Shown piece after piece: positions 57,332-64,000 of a stretch of 64,000 nucleotides of DNA. The stretch lies in NCBI RefSeq assembly GCF_003205835.1, contig NZ_CP029773.1, positions 1 through 64,000 on the forward strand, given 5' to 3'. Each line of letters starts with the position of its first letter. Position 1 is the first letter of the stretch. A program made the position numbers and the translations under genes. The notes under the pieces were generated by a model that was given only the letters and a program-made list of their open reading frames with translations, did not search any database and was not told where the DNA came from. Origin of the DNA: Stenotrophomonas maltophilia. GTDB lineage: Bacteria > Pseudomonadota > Gammaproteobacteria > Xanthomonadales > Xanthomonadaceae.

Positions 57332-59308
57332 ATGCACGGTCTCAATCCCCCCCAAGCCGCCGCCGTCCTGCACATCGAAGGTCCGTTGCTGGTGCTCGCC
57401 GGCGCGGGCAGCGGCAAGACGCGCGTGATCGTGGAAAAGATCGCCCACCTGATCGGCTGCGGCCGCTATCCGGCGCGCCGCATCGCGGCGATCACCTTCA
57501 CCAACAAGTCGGCCAAGGAAATGCGCGAGCGCGTGGCCAAGCGCCTGCGCGAGCAGGACGCCGACGAGGTGACCATCTGTACCTTCCATGCGCTGGGCCT
57601 GAAGTTCCTGCAGATCGAGCACGCCGCGGTGGGCCTCAAGCGCGGCTTCTCGATCTTCGATGCCGACGATGCCGCCGCGCAGATCAAGGACCTGATGTAC
57701 GGGGCCAAGCCCGATGACATCGAGGACATGAAGAACCTGGTGTCGCGCGCGAAGAACGCCGGCCTGTCGCCCGAACAGGCGATGGCCGCCGCGCGCAGCA
57801 ATCGCGAGAAGGAAGCGGCCAGTGTCTACGAGCGTTACCAGCTGCGGTTGACCGCGTTCAATGCAGTCGACTTCGACGACCTGATCCGTTTGCCCGTGCA
57901 GATCCTGGAGGAGAACCCGGAGATCGCGCTGGCCTGGCGTGAGCGCATCGGCTACCTGCTGGTGGACGAATGCCAGGACACCAACGATGCGCAGTACCGG
58001 CTGCTCAAGCAGCTGGCCGGCGACAAGGGCAACTTCACCTGCGTGGGTGACGATGACCAGTCGATCTATGCCTGGCGCGGCGCCAATCCGGAAAACCTGC
58101 AGCAGATGGGGCGCGACTATCCCACGCTGGAGATCATCAAGCTGGAGCAGAACTACCGCTGCTCCAACCGCGTGCTGCGCGCGGCCAATGCGCTGATCGC
58201 CAACAATCCGCACGAGCATCTGAAGAAGCTGTGGAGCGACCAGGCCGACGGCGAGCGCATCCGCGTGTGGGAGTGCCGCAACAGCGAGCACGAAGCGGAA
58301 AAGGTCGCTGCCGAGATCGCCTTCGTGGCGCAGTCGCGCAATGTGCCGTGGAGTGATTTCTGCATCCTGTTCCGCGGCAACTTCCAGTCGCGCCCGCTGG
58401 AAAAGGCGATGCAGCTGCTGCGCATCCCGTATCACCTGACCGGCGGCACCATGTTCCTGGAACGCCAGGAAGTGAAGGACACGCTGGCTTGGTTGCGGCT
58501 GCTGGTGAACCCCGACGACGACACCGCGTTCATGCGTGCGGTGCAGTCGCCCAAGCGCGACGTCGGTGCCGGCACGCTGGCCAAGCTGGCCGAGCTGGCG
58601 CAGGAAAAGGACATGCCGATGGCACAGGCCGCCGAGGCGATCGGCGCCCTGCAGCAGTTGCCGCCGCGCGCGGCCAACAGCCTGGCGCGCTTCACCGACA
58701 TCCTGCGTGACCTGCGTGCACAGACCCGGCAGGTCACTTCCGGCGACATGATCCGCAAGGTCGCCAAGGAATCCGGCCTGCTCAGCGAGCTGCGCCAGCA
58801 GGCCAAGGAAGAGGCCAGCTACCAGCGTCGCGCCAACAACATCGAGGAACTGGCGCAGTGGTTCGAGGGTGGCCCACGTGGTGCTACCGCCGCCGACCTG
58901 GCCGGCCAGCTGGCGCTGCTGTCGCGCAGCGACAAGGACGAGGGCGGCAACCAGGTGCGCATGATGACCATGCATGCTTCCAAGGGCCTGGAATTCCCGT
59001 ACGTGTTCATCGTCGGCTGCGAGGATGGCGTGCTGCCGCACCAGGTCAGCCTGGACGAGGGCAACCTGCAGGAAGAGCGGCGCCTGCTGTACGTGGGCAT
59101 CACCCGCGCCAAGATCCAGCTGTGGATGAGCTACAGCAAGCTGACCCGCAAGTTCGGCGAGCACGTGCGGCTGAAGCCGAGCCGGTTCTTCGAGGAGATT
59201 CCGGCCGAGGAGATCCAGCGTGATGGCGCCGATCCGGTGGCGGATGCGGTGCGCAAGAAGGAACGGGCGAGTGCGGGGTTGGCGGCGATCGAGGCGCTGT
59301 TCGACTAA
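57332..59308 (+). CDS. rep: ATP-dependent DNA helicase Rep
   Basis: Superfamily 1A 3'-5' helicase that helps restart stalled replication forks. 658 residues with Walker A LAGAGSGKTRVI, motif Ia FTNKSAKEM, motif II LLVDECQDTNDAQY, motif III CVGDDDQSIYAWRGA, motif IV LEQNYRCS, motif V MTMHASKGLEFPYVF and motif VI LLYVGITRAKIQL. Start MHGLNPPQAAAVLHIEG at 57332; a TACAAT -10-like sequence lies about 12 bases before it. Divergent from tdk. The spacer after the stop leads to a palindrome split by an IS element. Confidence 0.96.
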   Translation: MHGLNPPQAAAVLHIEGPLLVLAGAGSGKTRVIVEKIAHLIGCGRYPARRIAAITFTNKSAKEMRERVAKRLREQDADEVTICTFHALGLKFLQIEHAAVGLKRGFSIFDADDAAAQIKDLMYGAKPDDIEDMKNLVSRAKNAGLSPEQAMAAARSNREKEAASVYERYQLRLTAFNAVDFDDLIRLPVQILEENPEIALAWRERIGYLLVDECQDTNDAQYRLLKQLAGDKGNFTCVGDDDQSIYAWRGANPENLQQMGRDYPTLEIIKLEQNYRCSNRVLRAANALIANNPHEHLKKLWSDQADGERIRVWECRNSEHEAEKVAAEIAFVAQSRNVPWSDFCILFRGNFQSRPLEKAMQLLRIPYHLTGGTMFLERQEVKDTLAWLRLLVNPDDDTAFMRAVQSPKRDVGAGTLAKLAELAQEKDMPMAQAAEAIGALQQLPPRAANSLARFTDILRDLRAQTRQVTSGDMIRKVAKESGLLSELRQQAKEEASYQRRANNIEELAQWFEGGPRGATAADLAGQLALLSRSDKDEGGNQVRMMTMHASKGLEFPYVFIVGCEDGVLPHQVSLDEGNLQEERRLLYVGITRAKIQLWMSYSKLTRKFGEHVRLKPSRFFEEIPAEEIQRDGADPVADAVRKKERASAGLAAIEALFD

Positions 59309-59478
59309 GGCGCTCCAACGGCGCCGCCCCTCCGTGGTGGGGCGCGCGTTGGTTCTGCAGTGTGGCCGGTCGGGGTGGGTTCGCGAGGGACGCCGTGAAC
59401 CCGTCCTTGGGGGCTTAGCCGCGCCATCCATGGCGCGGATTGATCTGGCTCCCTGAAAACGGACGCCATGAAGCCGTT

Positions 59479-60336
59479 TCAGGCGGCGGCTTTGAGCTGC
59501 CGGGCATAGGTGTTGGGCGACTGATAGCCCAGCGCCGAGTGTAGCCGAGCGGGATTGTAGAAACCGTGGATGTAGGCCGCAATGGACTGGCGGGCCTGTT
59601 CCCGGCTCACGTATGGATCAGCAGCCGCTTCGGCCTTGAGCGTGGCAAAAAAGCTCTCGGCACCGCGTTATCCCAGCAGTTGCCTGGGCGGCTCATGCTT
59701 GAACACCCCGCAGACTCCAAGAGCTGCGATACTCGTTGCCTCCAGTACTGCCCGCCTCGATCCGAATGGAAGATCAGGCCGGTGGTTGGGGATGAGCGCC
59801 CAGGCATTGGCAAAGGCTTTCAGCACTACGTCTCTCGTCATGCGCTCGAGACGCTGTAGCCCAGCACCTGCCGGGTCTGGATCTGATGACCACGCCAAAT
59901 GCAGCCAGCCCCTGGCGAGTGGCCACATAAGGTGATATCGCCGACCCAGCCGATGGACCCGTGCCGGGAGTGAATTGTCGATCCAGTAGGTTTGGGGCGA
60001 GCTGGGCCCGAACCTGCGGCAGGGGTTTTGCGCCGGGAGCGTCCCTTGATCTTGCCTTGGATGCGCTCCTCGGCCATTAACCGAGCCACCCCGCTTGTGG
60101 CCAACGGCATGATTCGGGCGCGCAGGGCCCTGACCAGCCGATGTCGGCCGTAACTGCGATTGCTGGCCGCATGAATGGCCGCAGCTCAGTACGAAGAACG
60201 GCATCGGCATCATCGGTTCGGGCGGACTGTCGGTGCAGATAATCATGGAAACCAGAGACCCGATAACGCCGAGAACACGACACAGCACCCGAGTCGGGTA
60301 ACGAGTCCTATGACGGGCGACGAAGGCGTACCTCAC
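59479..60336 (-). pseudogene. IS3-family transposase OrfB, multiply frameshifted
   Basis: Begins with GTG at 60336, overlapping the orfA stop (GTGA), and ends at the TGA 59479-59481 after the sequence LKAAA. DDE-family pieces are recognisable in different frames: VSGFHDYLHRQSART, VARLMAEERIQGKIKGRSRRKTP, HSRHGSIGWVGDIT, HSDRGGQY (second Asp) and NCWDNAV, with the expected AESFFATLKAE containing the Glu in another frame. At least five one-base indels break it. It cannot make a normal transposase. Confidence 0.85.
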
Positions 60337-60626
60337 TTGGACTCTTTGGCAAAGAACGCCGCCGCTTTTTTTAGGATTTCTCGCTCCATCCTCAGATTGG
60401 CGTTCTCGGCCCGAAGGCGGCTGATCTCGCTTTCCAGGTCAGTGGCCGGCCTGCGAGCCTCAGACGTCAACGAGCGCCCAGCACGGACCGCGTCAATCCA
60501 ATTTGCCAGCGTCTTGACGGACATTTCCAGCTGGCGGGCCGCTGCGGCTGGGCCAAGCGATTCGGCCAACTCCACGGCCTGGTGCTTGAACTCATCGGTA
60601 TAGCTACGGCGGGTAATACGGGACAT
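60333..60626 (-). CDS. IS3-family OrfA (HTH, leucine zipper)
   Basis: 97 residues, intact. It has HTH region RRSYTDEFKHQAVELAESLG and AAARQLEMSVKTLANWI, then a leucine-zipper-like helix DLESEISRLRAENANLRMEREILKKAAAFF. At the end the A7 run (60366-60372 on the plus strand as T7) offers the usual -1 frameshift to orfB. Without functional OrfB it cannot transpose alone, but can bind the ends and may be a repressor of relatives. Confidence 0.92.
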   Translation of the reverse strand: MSRITRRSYTDEFKHQAVELAESLGPAAAARQLEMSVKTLANWIDAVRAGRSLTSEARRPATDLESEISRLRAENANLRMEREILKKAAAFFAKESK

Positions 60627-60824
60627 AAAGGACCTCCAAGTGCGATCAAAGTATCGCTTCTTGGCGTCCGCTGACGGGGAGCCAGATCAGATACCCCCGC
60701 GAACCCACCCCGACCGGCCTCTGACAGATGCCGGGCGCTTCCTTCCACGGCAATGCAAAGAAAATCAAAAGCAACAGCAGCCGGGGGCTGAGGCACAATC
60801 GGGCTTTCGGTTGGAGGTCTGCGC

Positions 60825-61364
60825 GTGCATCCGATTGAAAGCGAACGTCTGCGGTTGCGCCGGATCGATCCGGAGCGTGATGCGGGGCAGATGCTGGCGC
60901 TGTTGAATGATCCGGGCTTCGTGCGCTTCATCGGTGATCGAGGCGTGCGTACGCAGCAGGAGGCGCGCGACTACGCGGCGATGCGGGTACTGCCGGCCTA
61001 TGCGCTGCATGGCTATGGCATGTATGCCATCGAGCGGCTGGCCGATGGTGCCTGGCTGGGCAATGCCGGGCTGGTGCGGCGGGATGGCCTGCCGGGGCCG
61101 GATATCGGCTATGCGGTGCTGTCGGAATTCGCCGGGCAGGGCTACGCCGGTGAGGCGGCGCGGGCGGTGTTTGCCTATGCGCGCGCGGAGCTGGGCCTGC
61201 ACGATCTGTATGGCATTACCGACTTGGACAATATGGTGTCCGGGAAGATCCTGCTGGGGCTGGGCATGGAGGAGCGTGGGGTGATCCAGCTGCCGGGCGT
61301 GGACAGCCCGAGCCGGCTGTATGCCACGCCGGGTGCGGTGGCGGTACCCATCGGGGGGGCATGA
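60825..61364 (+). CDS. GNAT family N-acetyltransferase (RimJ/RimL type)
   Basis: 179 residues starting from GTG 60825, with GGAGGT 6 bases before it. ESERLRLRRIDPERDAGQML is the typical start, and DIGYAVLSEFAGQGYAGEAARAVFAYA holds the acetyl-CoA loop (Q/RxxGxG/A). The family acetylates N-termini of ribosomal proteins, small molecules or antibiotics; the substrate cannot be told. It lies after the IS and repeat remnants. Confidence 0.88.
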   Translation: MHPIESERLRLRRIDPERDAGQMLALLNDPGFVRFIGDRGVRTQQEARDYAAMRVLPAYALHGYGMYAIERLADGAWLGNAGLVRRDGLPGPDIGYAVLSEFAGQGYAGEAARAVFAYARAELGLHDLYGITDLDNMVSGKILLGLGMEERGVIQLPGVDSPSRLYATPGAVAVPIGGA

Positions 61365-61400
61365 CGCATCTGGACAAGCCGAATGAGGATTCTTGCATTT

Positions 61401-61508
61401 GGCGATAAACCGGCGAGTCGTCCGGTTCGCCGCCGATGCTTCCGGGTTTCATGAGGATGACCCACCTGCTGCGTTGGGCAGCGCTGTGGTCATTCCCGAA
61501 ACCCGGAA
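61401..61508 (+). promoter_or_regulatory. Two hairpins upstream of the small secreted protein gene
   Basis: Hairpin one: GGCGA/TCGCC with ACCGG/CCGGT at 61401-61431. Hairpin two: TTCCGGGTTTC (61440-61450) and GAAACCCGGAA (61498-61508), an 11-bp perfect outer stem, containing an inner ATGACCCAC/GTGGTCAT stem (61457-61465 and 61486-61493). They end 15 bases before ATG 61524. Could be an mRNA leader, a terminator-antiterminator or a regulatory DNA site. Confidence 0.5.
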
Positions 61509-61523
61509 ACTCCAGGAGTCCTC

Positions 61524-61841
61524 ATGAAGCTCATGCCTTTGGTCACGACGATGCTGTTGAGCGTGGTATCCGCGTCTGCATCTGCGTTCACGCTTCCCCA
61601 GATGAGTGACCTTTCACCGCACTCGAGCACGCAGGCCTGCCAGGGCGCGTGGAACGCGTCATCAGCCAGCCGCAGTTGCCATGTCAACCGTATTGATGGA
61701 CGACCCGGCACGCAGTGCTACGTCGATGTCAGGTGTGTGCGCAACAACGGCAGCCAGCTGACCAATCAGTACACGATGGAGGAATGGGGCGTGCGCGCGC
61801 TTGCGAACTGCGATGGCTTCCTGAGAGTGGGAGGCTGCTGA
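61524..61841 (+). CDS. Small secreted cysteine-rich protein
   Basis: 105 residues. A signal peptide (LVTTMLLSVVSASASA, cleavage near 21) leads to a mature protein of about 84 residues with six Cys (in TQACQG, SRSCHV, TQCYVD, VRCVRN, NCDGF and VGGC), enough for three disulfides. No family recognised. A CCAGGAG ribosome site lies 7 bases before ATG 61524. Its leader carries two hairpins. It may be an extracellular or periplasmic protein; role unknown. Confidence 0.7.
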   Translation: MKLMPLVTTMLLSVVSASASAFTLPQMSDLSPHSSTQACQGAWNASSASRSCHVNRIDGRPGTQCYVDVRCVRNNGSQLTNQYTMEEWGVRALANCDGFLRVGGC

Positions 61842-61878
61842 ACCGCCGATCGGTCCCGGGCGGATTGGTCCCGAGGGG

Positions 61879-61902
61879 GTGCCGGCCGGTGGCCGGCACT
61901 AC
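61879..61902. repeat. Single SMAG-type hairpin
   Basis: GTGCCGGCCGGTGGCCGGCAC followed by TAC. The loop is GGT and the stem GTGCCGGCC/GGCCGGCAC is perfect. One SMAG unit, lying between the small secreted protein gene and yceH. Confidence 0.8.
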
Positions 61903-61916
61903 CCTGCGGCTGCGCC

Positions 61917-62582
61917 TCAGTTACCGCGCAGTTCGGCCAGCTGCGCCTGCAGCTCGGCCACGGCCGCTTCCAGCTGGGCCACGCGCTCGGCCAGGCCCGG
62001 ATCGGCCGCGTCGCTGCCACCGCCGCTGCCACCGCCGCTGCTGGCGTACCTGGCCGCAAGCGCCGCGCCATCCACTTCGCCGCACAGCAGGTGCACGTAG
62101 CGGTCTTCGCGCTGGCCGCTGGCGCGCGGCAACACCACCAGCAGCGCGCGCTGCTGCAGGCGCTCGATGGCGTGGCGGGCTTCGTCGGCGTCGGCGAAGC
62201 GGTGCAGGCGCTCGCTGCGCGTGACCAGTTCGCCCAGGGTCTGCGGCCCACGCAGCAGCAGCATCGCCAGCAGCACGGTCTGCTGCCGGGTCAGGTCCAG
62301 CGCGGCCTGCAGGCGGTGCTCGTAGCGGTCGGCACGCGAAGAGAAGTGCTGGCGGGCCAGGCCCAGTGTCTCCAGTTGGCGCAGCGCGTGCTGCACGCTC
62401 CCGGCATCGACGTTCATCACCGGCTCGCGGGCGGTCTTCTGGTTGGCGGCCGACTGGGCGGCGTTGACCGTCAGCGGGTAGGTGTCCGGGGTGGTCGCCT
62501 CCTTCTCCACCAGACAGCCCAGCAGGCGGGCCTGCACCGCGTCGAGCAGGGGGACGTCGGGGGTCTGGACGGAATCGGTCAT
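61917..62582 (-). CDS. yceH: YceH/DUF480 family protein
   Basis: 221 residues with the YceH start [30 protein letters not shown] and winged-helix-like segments ([45 protein letters not shown]). The C-terminus has a Gly/Ser linker and a coiled-coil-like end [22 protein letters not shown]. Function not established in bacteria. ATG 62580-62582. Divergent from the acid phosphatase gene. Confidence 0.88.
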   Translation of the reverse strand: MTDSVQTPDVPLLDAVQARLLGCLVEKEATTPDTYPLTVNAAQSAANQKTAREPVMNVDAGSVQHALRQLETLGLARQHFSSRADRYEHRLQAALDLTRQQTVLLAMLLLRGPQTLGELVTRSERLHRFADADEARHAIERLQQRALLVVLPRASGQREDRYVHLLCGEVDGAALAARYASSGGGSGGGSDAADPGLAERVAQLEAAVAELQAQLAELRGN

Positions 62583-62683
62583 GGCGGCCTCCGGAAGGGC
62601 AACGGGTCAACCGCCAAGCATAGCCGTCCCCGGGCCGGCTTTGCCGGTAAAATGCGCCGGTATATCTGATTGCCGGTGAATCC

Positions 62684-63607
62684 ATGCGTCGTCCCGTTTC
62701 CCTGTCCCTGACCCTGCTCGCCACCGCGGCGCTGGGCCTGTCCGCCTGCAAGCGCGTGGATGTGCCTGCCGCCGAAGCCACTGCGCCGGAGGCCCCGGCC
62801 GCCGCTGCCAAGGCCGATGGCGCGCTCGATGCCACTGCCAACGACAACCTCAATGCGGTGCTGTGGATGCAGCGTGCGCAGGAGTACAAGGCGATCACCG
62901 AGCAGACCTACCGTGCCGCCGCCGACCACCTGGATGCCGCGCTGAAGGAAGCCCACTGGGATGCGCTGGTGCCGGAAGAACGCGGCAACGAGGCCAAGGG
63001 CCTGAAGCCGGCCGTGGTGCTGGACGTGGATGAGACCGTGCTGGACAACTCGCCCTACCAGGCGCGCCTGGTCCGCGACGGCAAGGAATACGACGAGCTG
63101 ACCTGGGACCAGTGGGTGGCCGAAAAGAAGGCCAAGGCCATTCCGGGCGTGGTTGATTTCGCCAAGGCCGCCAACGCCAAGGGCGTGACCCTGCTGTACA
63201 TCTCCAACCGTGCCGTGCACCTGAAGGACGCGACCCTGGCCAACCTGCGCGAGCAGGGCCTGCCGGTGGCCGATGACAGCGTGTTCCTGGGCCTGGGTAC
63301 CGTGGTCGAAGGCTGTGAGCAGGCCGGCAGCGAGAAGAACTGCCGCCGCCGCCTGGCCGGGCAGAAGTACCGCGTGCTGATGCAGTTCGGTGACCAGCTG
63401 GGCGACTTCGTGGAAGTGACCGCCAACACCAATGAAGGCCGTGACGCCCTGCTGCAGCAGTACCACGACTGGTTCGGCGAGCGCTGGTGGATGCTGCCGA
63501 ACCCGACCTACGGCGGCTTCGAGCCGGCGCAGTTCAACAACGACTACAGCCAGTCGCGCCAGGCCCGCCACGACGCCAAGCGCGCCGCCCTGGACTACGC
63601 ACCGTGA
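62684..63607 (+). CDS. Lipoprotein e(P4)-type acid phosphatase (class B/C-like, HAD)
   Basis: 307 residues. Lipobox LGLSAC gives lipidated Cys22. The HAD catalytic motif [16 protein letters not shown] is typical of 5'-nucleotidase, lipoprotein e(P4) family phosphatases, followed by [17 protein letters not shown] and [12 protein letters not shown]. It dephosphorylates nucleotides such as NMN at the cell surface. The GTG of pyrF overlaps its stop (GTGA), so uptake of nucleosides and pyrimidine synthesis are translationally coupled. Confidence 0.9.
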   Translation: MRRPVSLSLTLLATAALGLSACKRVDVPAAEATAPEAPAAAAKADGALDATANDNLNAVLWMQRAQEYKAITEQTYRAAADHLDAALKEAHWDALVPEERGNEAKGLKPAVVLDVDETVLDNSPYQARLVRDGKEYDELTWDQWVAEKKAKAIPGVVDFAKAANAKGVTLLYISNRAVHLKDATLANLREQGLPVADDSVFLGLGTVVEGCEQAGSEKNCRRRLAGQKYRVLMQFGDQLGDFVEVTANTNEGRDALLQQYHDWFGERWWMLPNPTYGGFEPAQFNNDYSQSRQARHDAKRAALDYAP

Positions 63608-64000
63608 GCCGCGCGCCGCTGCCGCTGCGCGATGACGAGCGCCTGATCTTCGCGCTGGACGTGCCTGATCGCGTGCAGGCGCTGGAGTGGGTCGATCGCC
63701 TCGGCGACAGCGTGGCGTTCTACAAGATCGGCATGGAACTGCTCGCCTCCGGCGAGTACTTCCAGGTGCTGGACGAGCTGGCCCGCCGCGACAAGCGCGT
63801 GTTCGTCGACCTGAAGTTCTTCGACATTCCGGCCACCGCCGCGGCGGTGATCAAGCGCCTGTCGCAGTGGCCGGTCAGCTACGCCACCATCCACGGCTGG
63901 CACCCGACGATGATGGAAGCCTGCGCCGCCGCCAACAGCGGTGACATGCGCCTGCTGGCGGTGACCGTGCTGACCTCGATGGGCCGTCCGGACCTGGCGC
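63604..64000 (+). CDS. pyrF: Orotidine 5'-phosphate decarboxylase, 3'-truncated by window end
   Basis: Last step of UMP synthesis. Starts at GTG 63604 ([22 protein letters not shown]); at least 132 residues are visible before the window edge. The decarboxylase core [17 protein letters not shown] has the DxKxxD arrangement, and YATIHGWHP follows. It overlaps the upstream acid-phosphatase stop by GTGA. The rest lies beyond 64000. Confidence 0.94.
   Translation, partial: MSRAPLPLRDDERLIFALDVPDRVQALEWVDRLGDSVAFYKIGMELLASGEYFQVLDELARRDKRVFVDLKFFDIPATAAAVIKRLSQWPVSYATIHGWHPTMMEACAAANSGDMRLLAVTVLTSMGRPDLA

Larger units (their letters stand above)
59441..60689 (-). mobile_element. IS3-family insertion sequence
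   Basis: 1249 bases. Ends: left TGATCTGGCTCCC... (from 59441), right complement TGATCTGGCTCCCCGTC... (to 60689), with the distal GGACGCC also shared, so 20 of 27 terminal positions match. A 3-bp target duplication GAT flanks it (59438-59440 and 60690-60692). It encodes orfA (intact) and orfB (broken) on the minus strand in the IS3 arrangement, with an A7 frameshift signal near the end of orfA. It is inserted in the loop of a long palindromic repeat. Confidence 0.9.
59364..60719. repeat. Long palindrome split by an IS element
   Basis: Outer arms at 59364-59385 (starting GGCCGGTCGGGGTGGG) and 60698-60719 are perfect 22-bp reverse complements, separated by the IS. Without the insertion the loop would hold the GACGCCGTGAACCCGTCC core and the inner hairpin CCGCGCCAT/ATGGCGCGG (59419-59438). 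This is the same family as 56222-56323, with covarying inner arms. Confidence 0.82.

Overview
The window is the start of a high-GC gammaproteobacterial chromosome of the Xanthomonadaceae, most likely Stenotrophomonas (S. maltophilia complex). The basis is the gene order dnaA-dnaN-recF-gyrB followed by tonB-exbB-exbD-exbD, the protein sequences themselves, and many intergenic palindromes beginning GTAG and built on GCCGGCCnnnGGCCGGC, which match the SMAG repeats known from S. maltophilia. This is recognition by eye; no database search was run.

Region 1 (1-7466) is the replication origin: dnaA, an AT-clustered dnaA-dnaN spacer with DnaA boxes (likely oriC), dnaN, an almost 1 kb non-coding spacer with a second set of DnaA boxes and two long cruciform-type inverted repeats, then recF and gyrB. 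Four parS-like centromere sites lie between the end of dnaN and the end of recF, two of them inside recF. Region 2 (7534-17068) has a CPBP membrane protease, an M48 lipoprotein protease, a periplasmic TPR protein, the TonB energising system with two ExbD proteins, cardiolipin synthase, pdxJ and a radical SAM protein.

Region 3 (17268-24706) is the main accessory island. It holds a two-gene Rhs system. The first gene encodes an exported YD-repeat protein with two GWAC-type repeats and an NBR1-like Ig domain. The second encodes an Rhs core whose variable C-terminal tip carries HEYYH, a putative zinc-peptidase toxin. A lipoprotein gene overlaps the toxin gene by ATGA and is a candidate immunity gene. 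Next come a remnant of a dioxygenase gene, a frameshifted second lipoprotein gene and an intact related dioxygenase. This looks like an array that grew by module insertion or duplication.

Region 4 (24815-47832) is mostly metabolic and envelope functions: fbp, an aromatic aminotransferase, two TonB-dependent receptors, Ku/LigD end joining, an alcohol dehydrogenase with a perfect FNR/ANR-type box upstream, eda, a thiol dioxygenase-like cupin, a LacI regulator, divergent phhA/Lrp with palindromic operators, an atypical UvrD-like helicase, a patatin lipoprotein, an AIM24-type protein and a class A acid phosphatase. Region 5 (48094-64000) has a secreted hydrolase with a DUF4785-type partner, an ABC ATPase, a desaturase and EF-hand pair, mutM, opgD, tdk, rep, an IS3-family element, an acetyltransferase, a small secreted Cys-rich protein behind a structured leader, yceH, an e(P4)-type phosphatase and the start of pyrF.

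Several families of interspersed palindromes fill the intergenic spaces. In two places the GTAG end of a repeat supplies the stop codon of the preceding gene (the 132-aa protein and ligD). No tRNA, rRNA or CRISPR array was seen.
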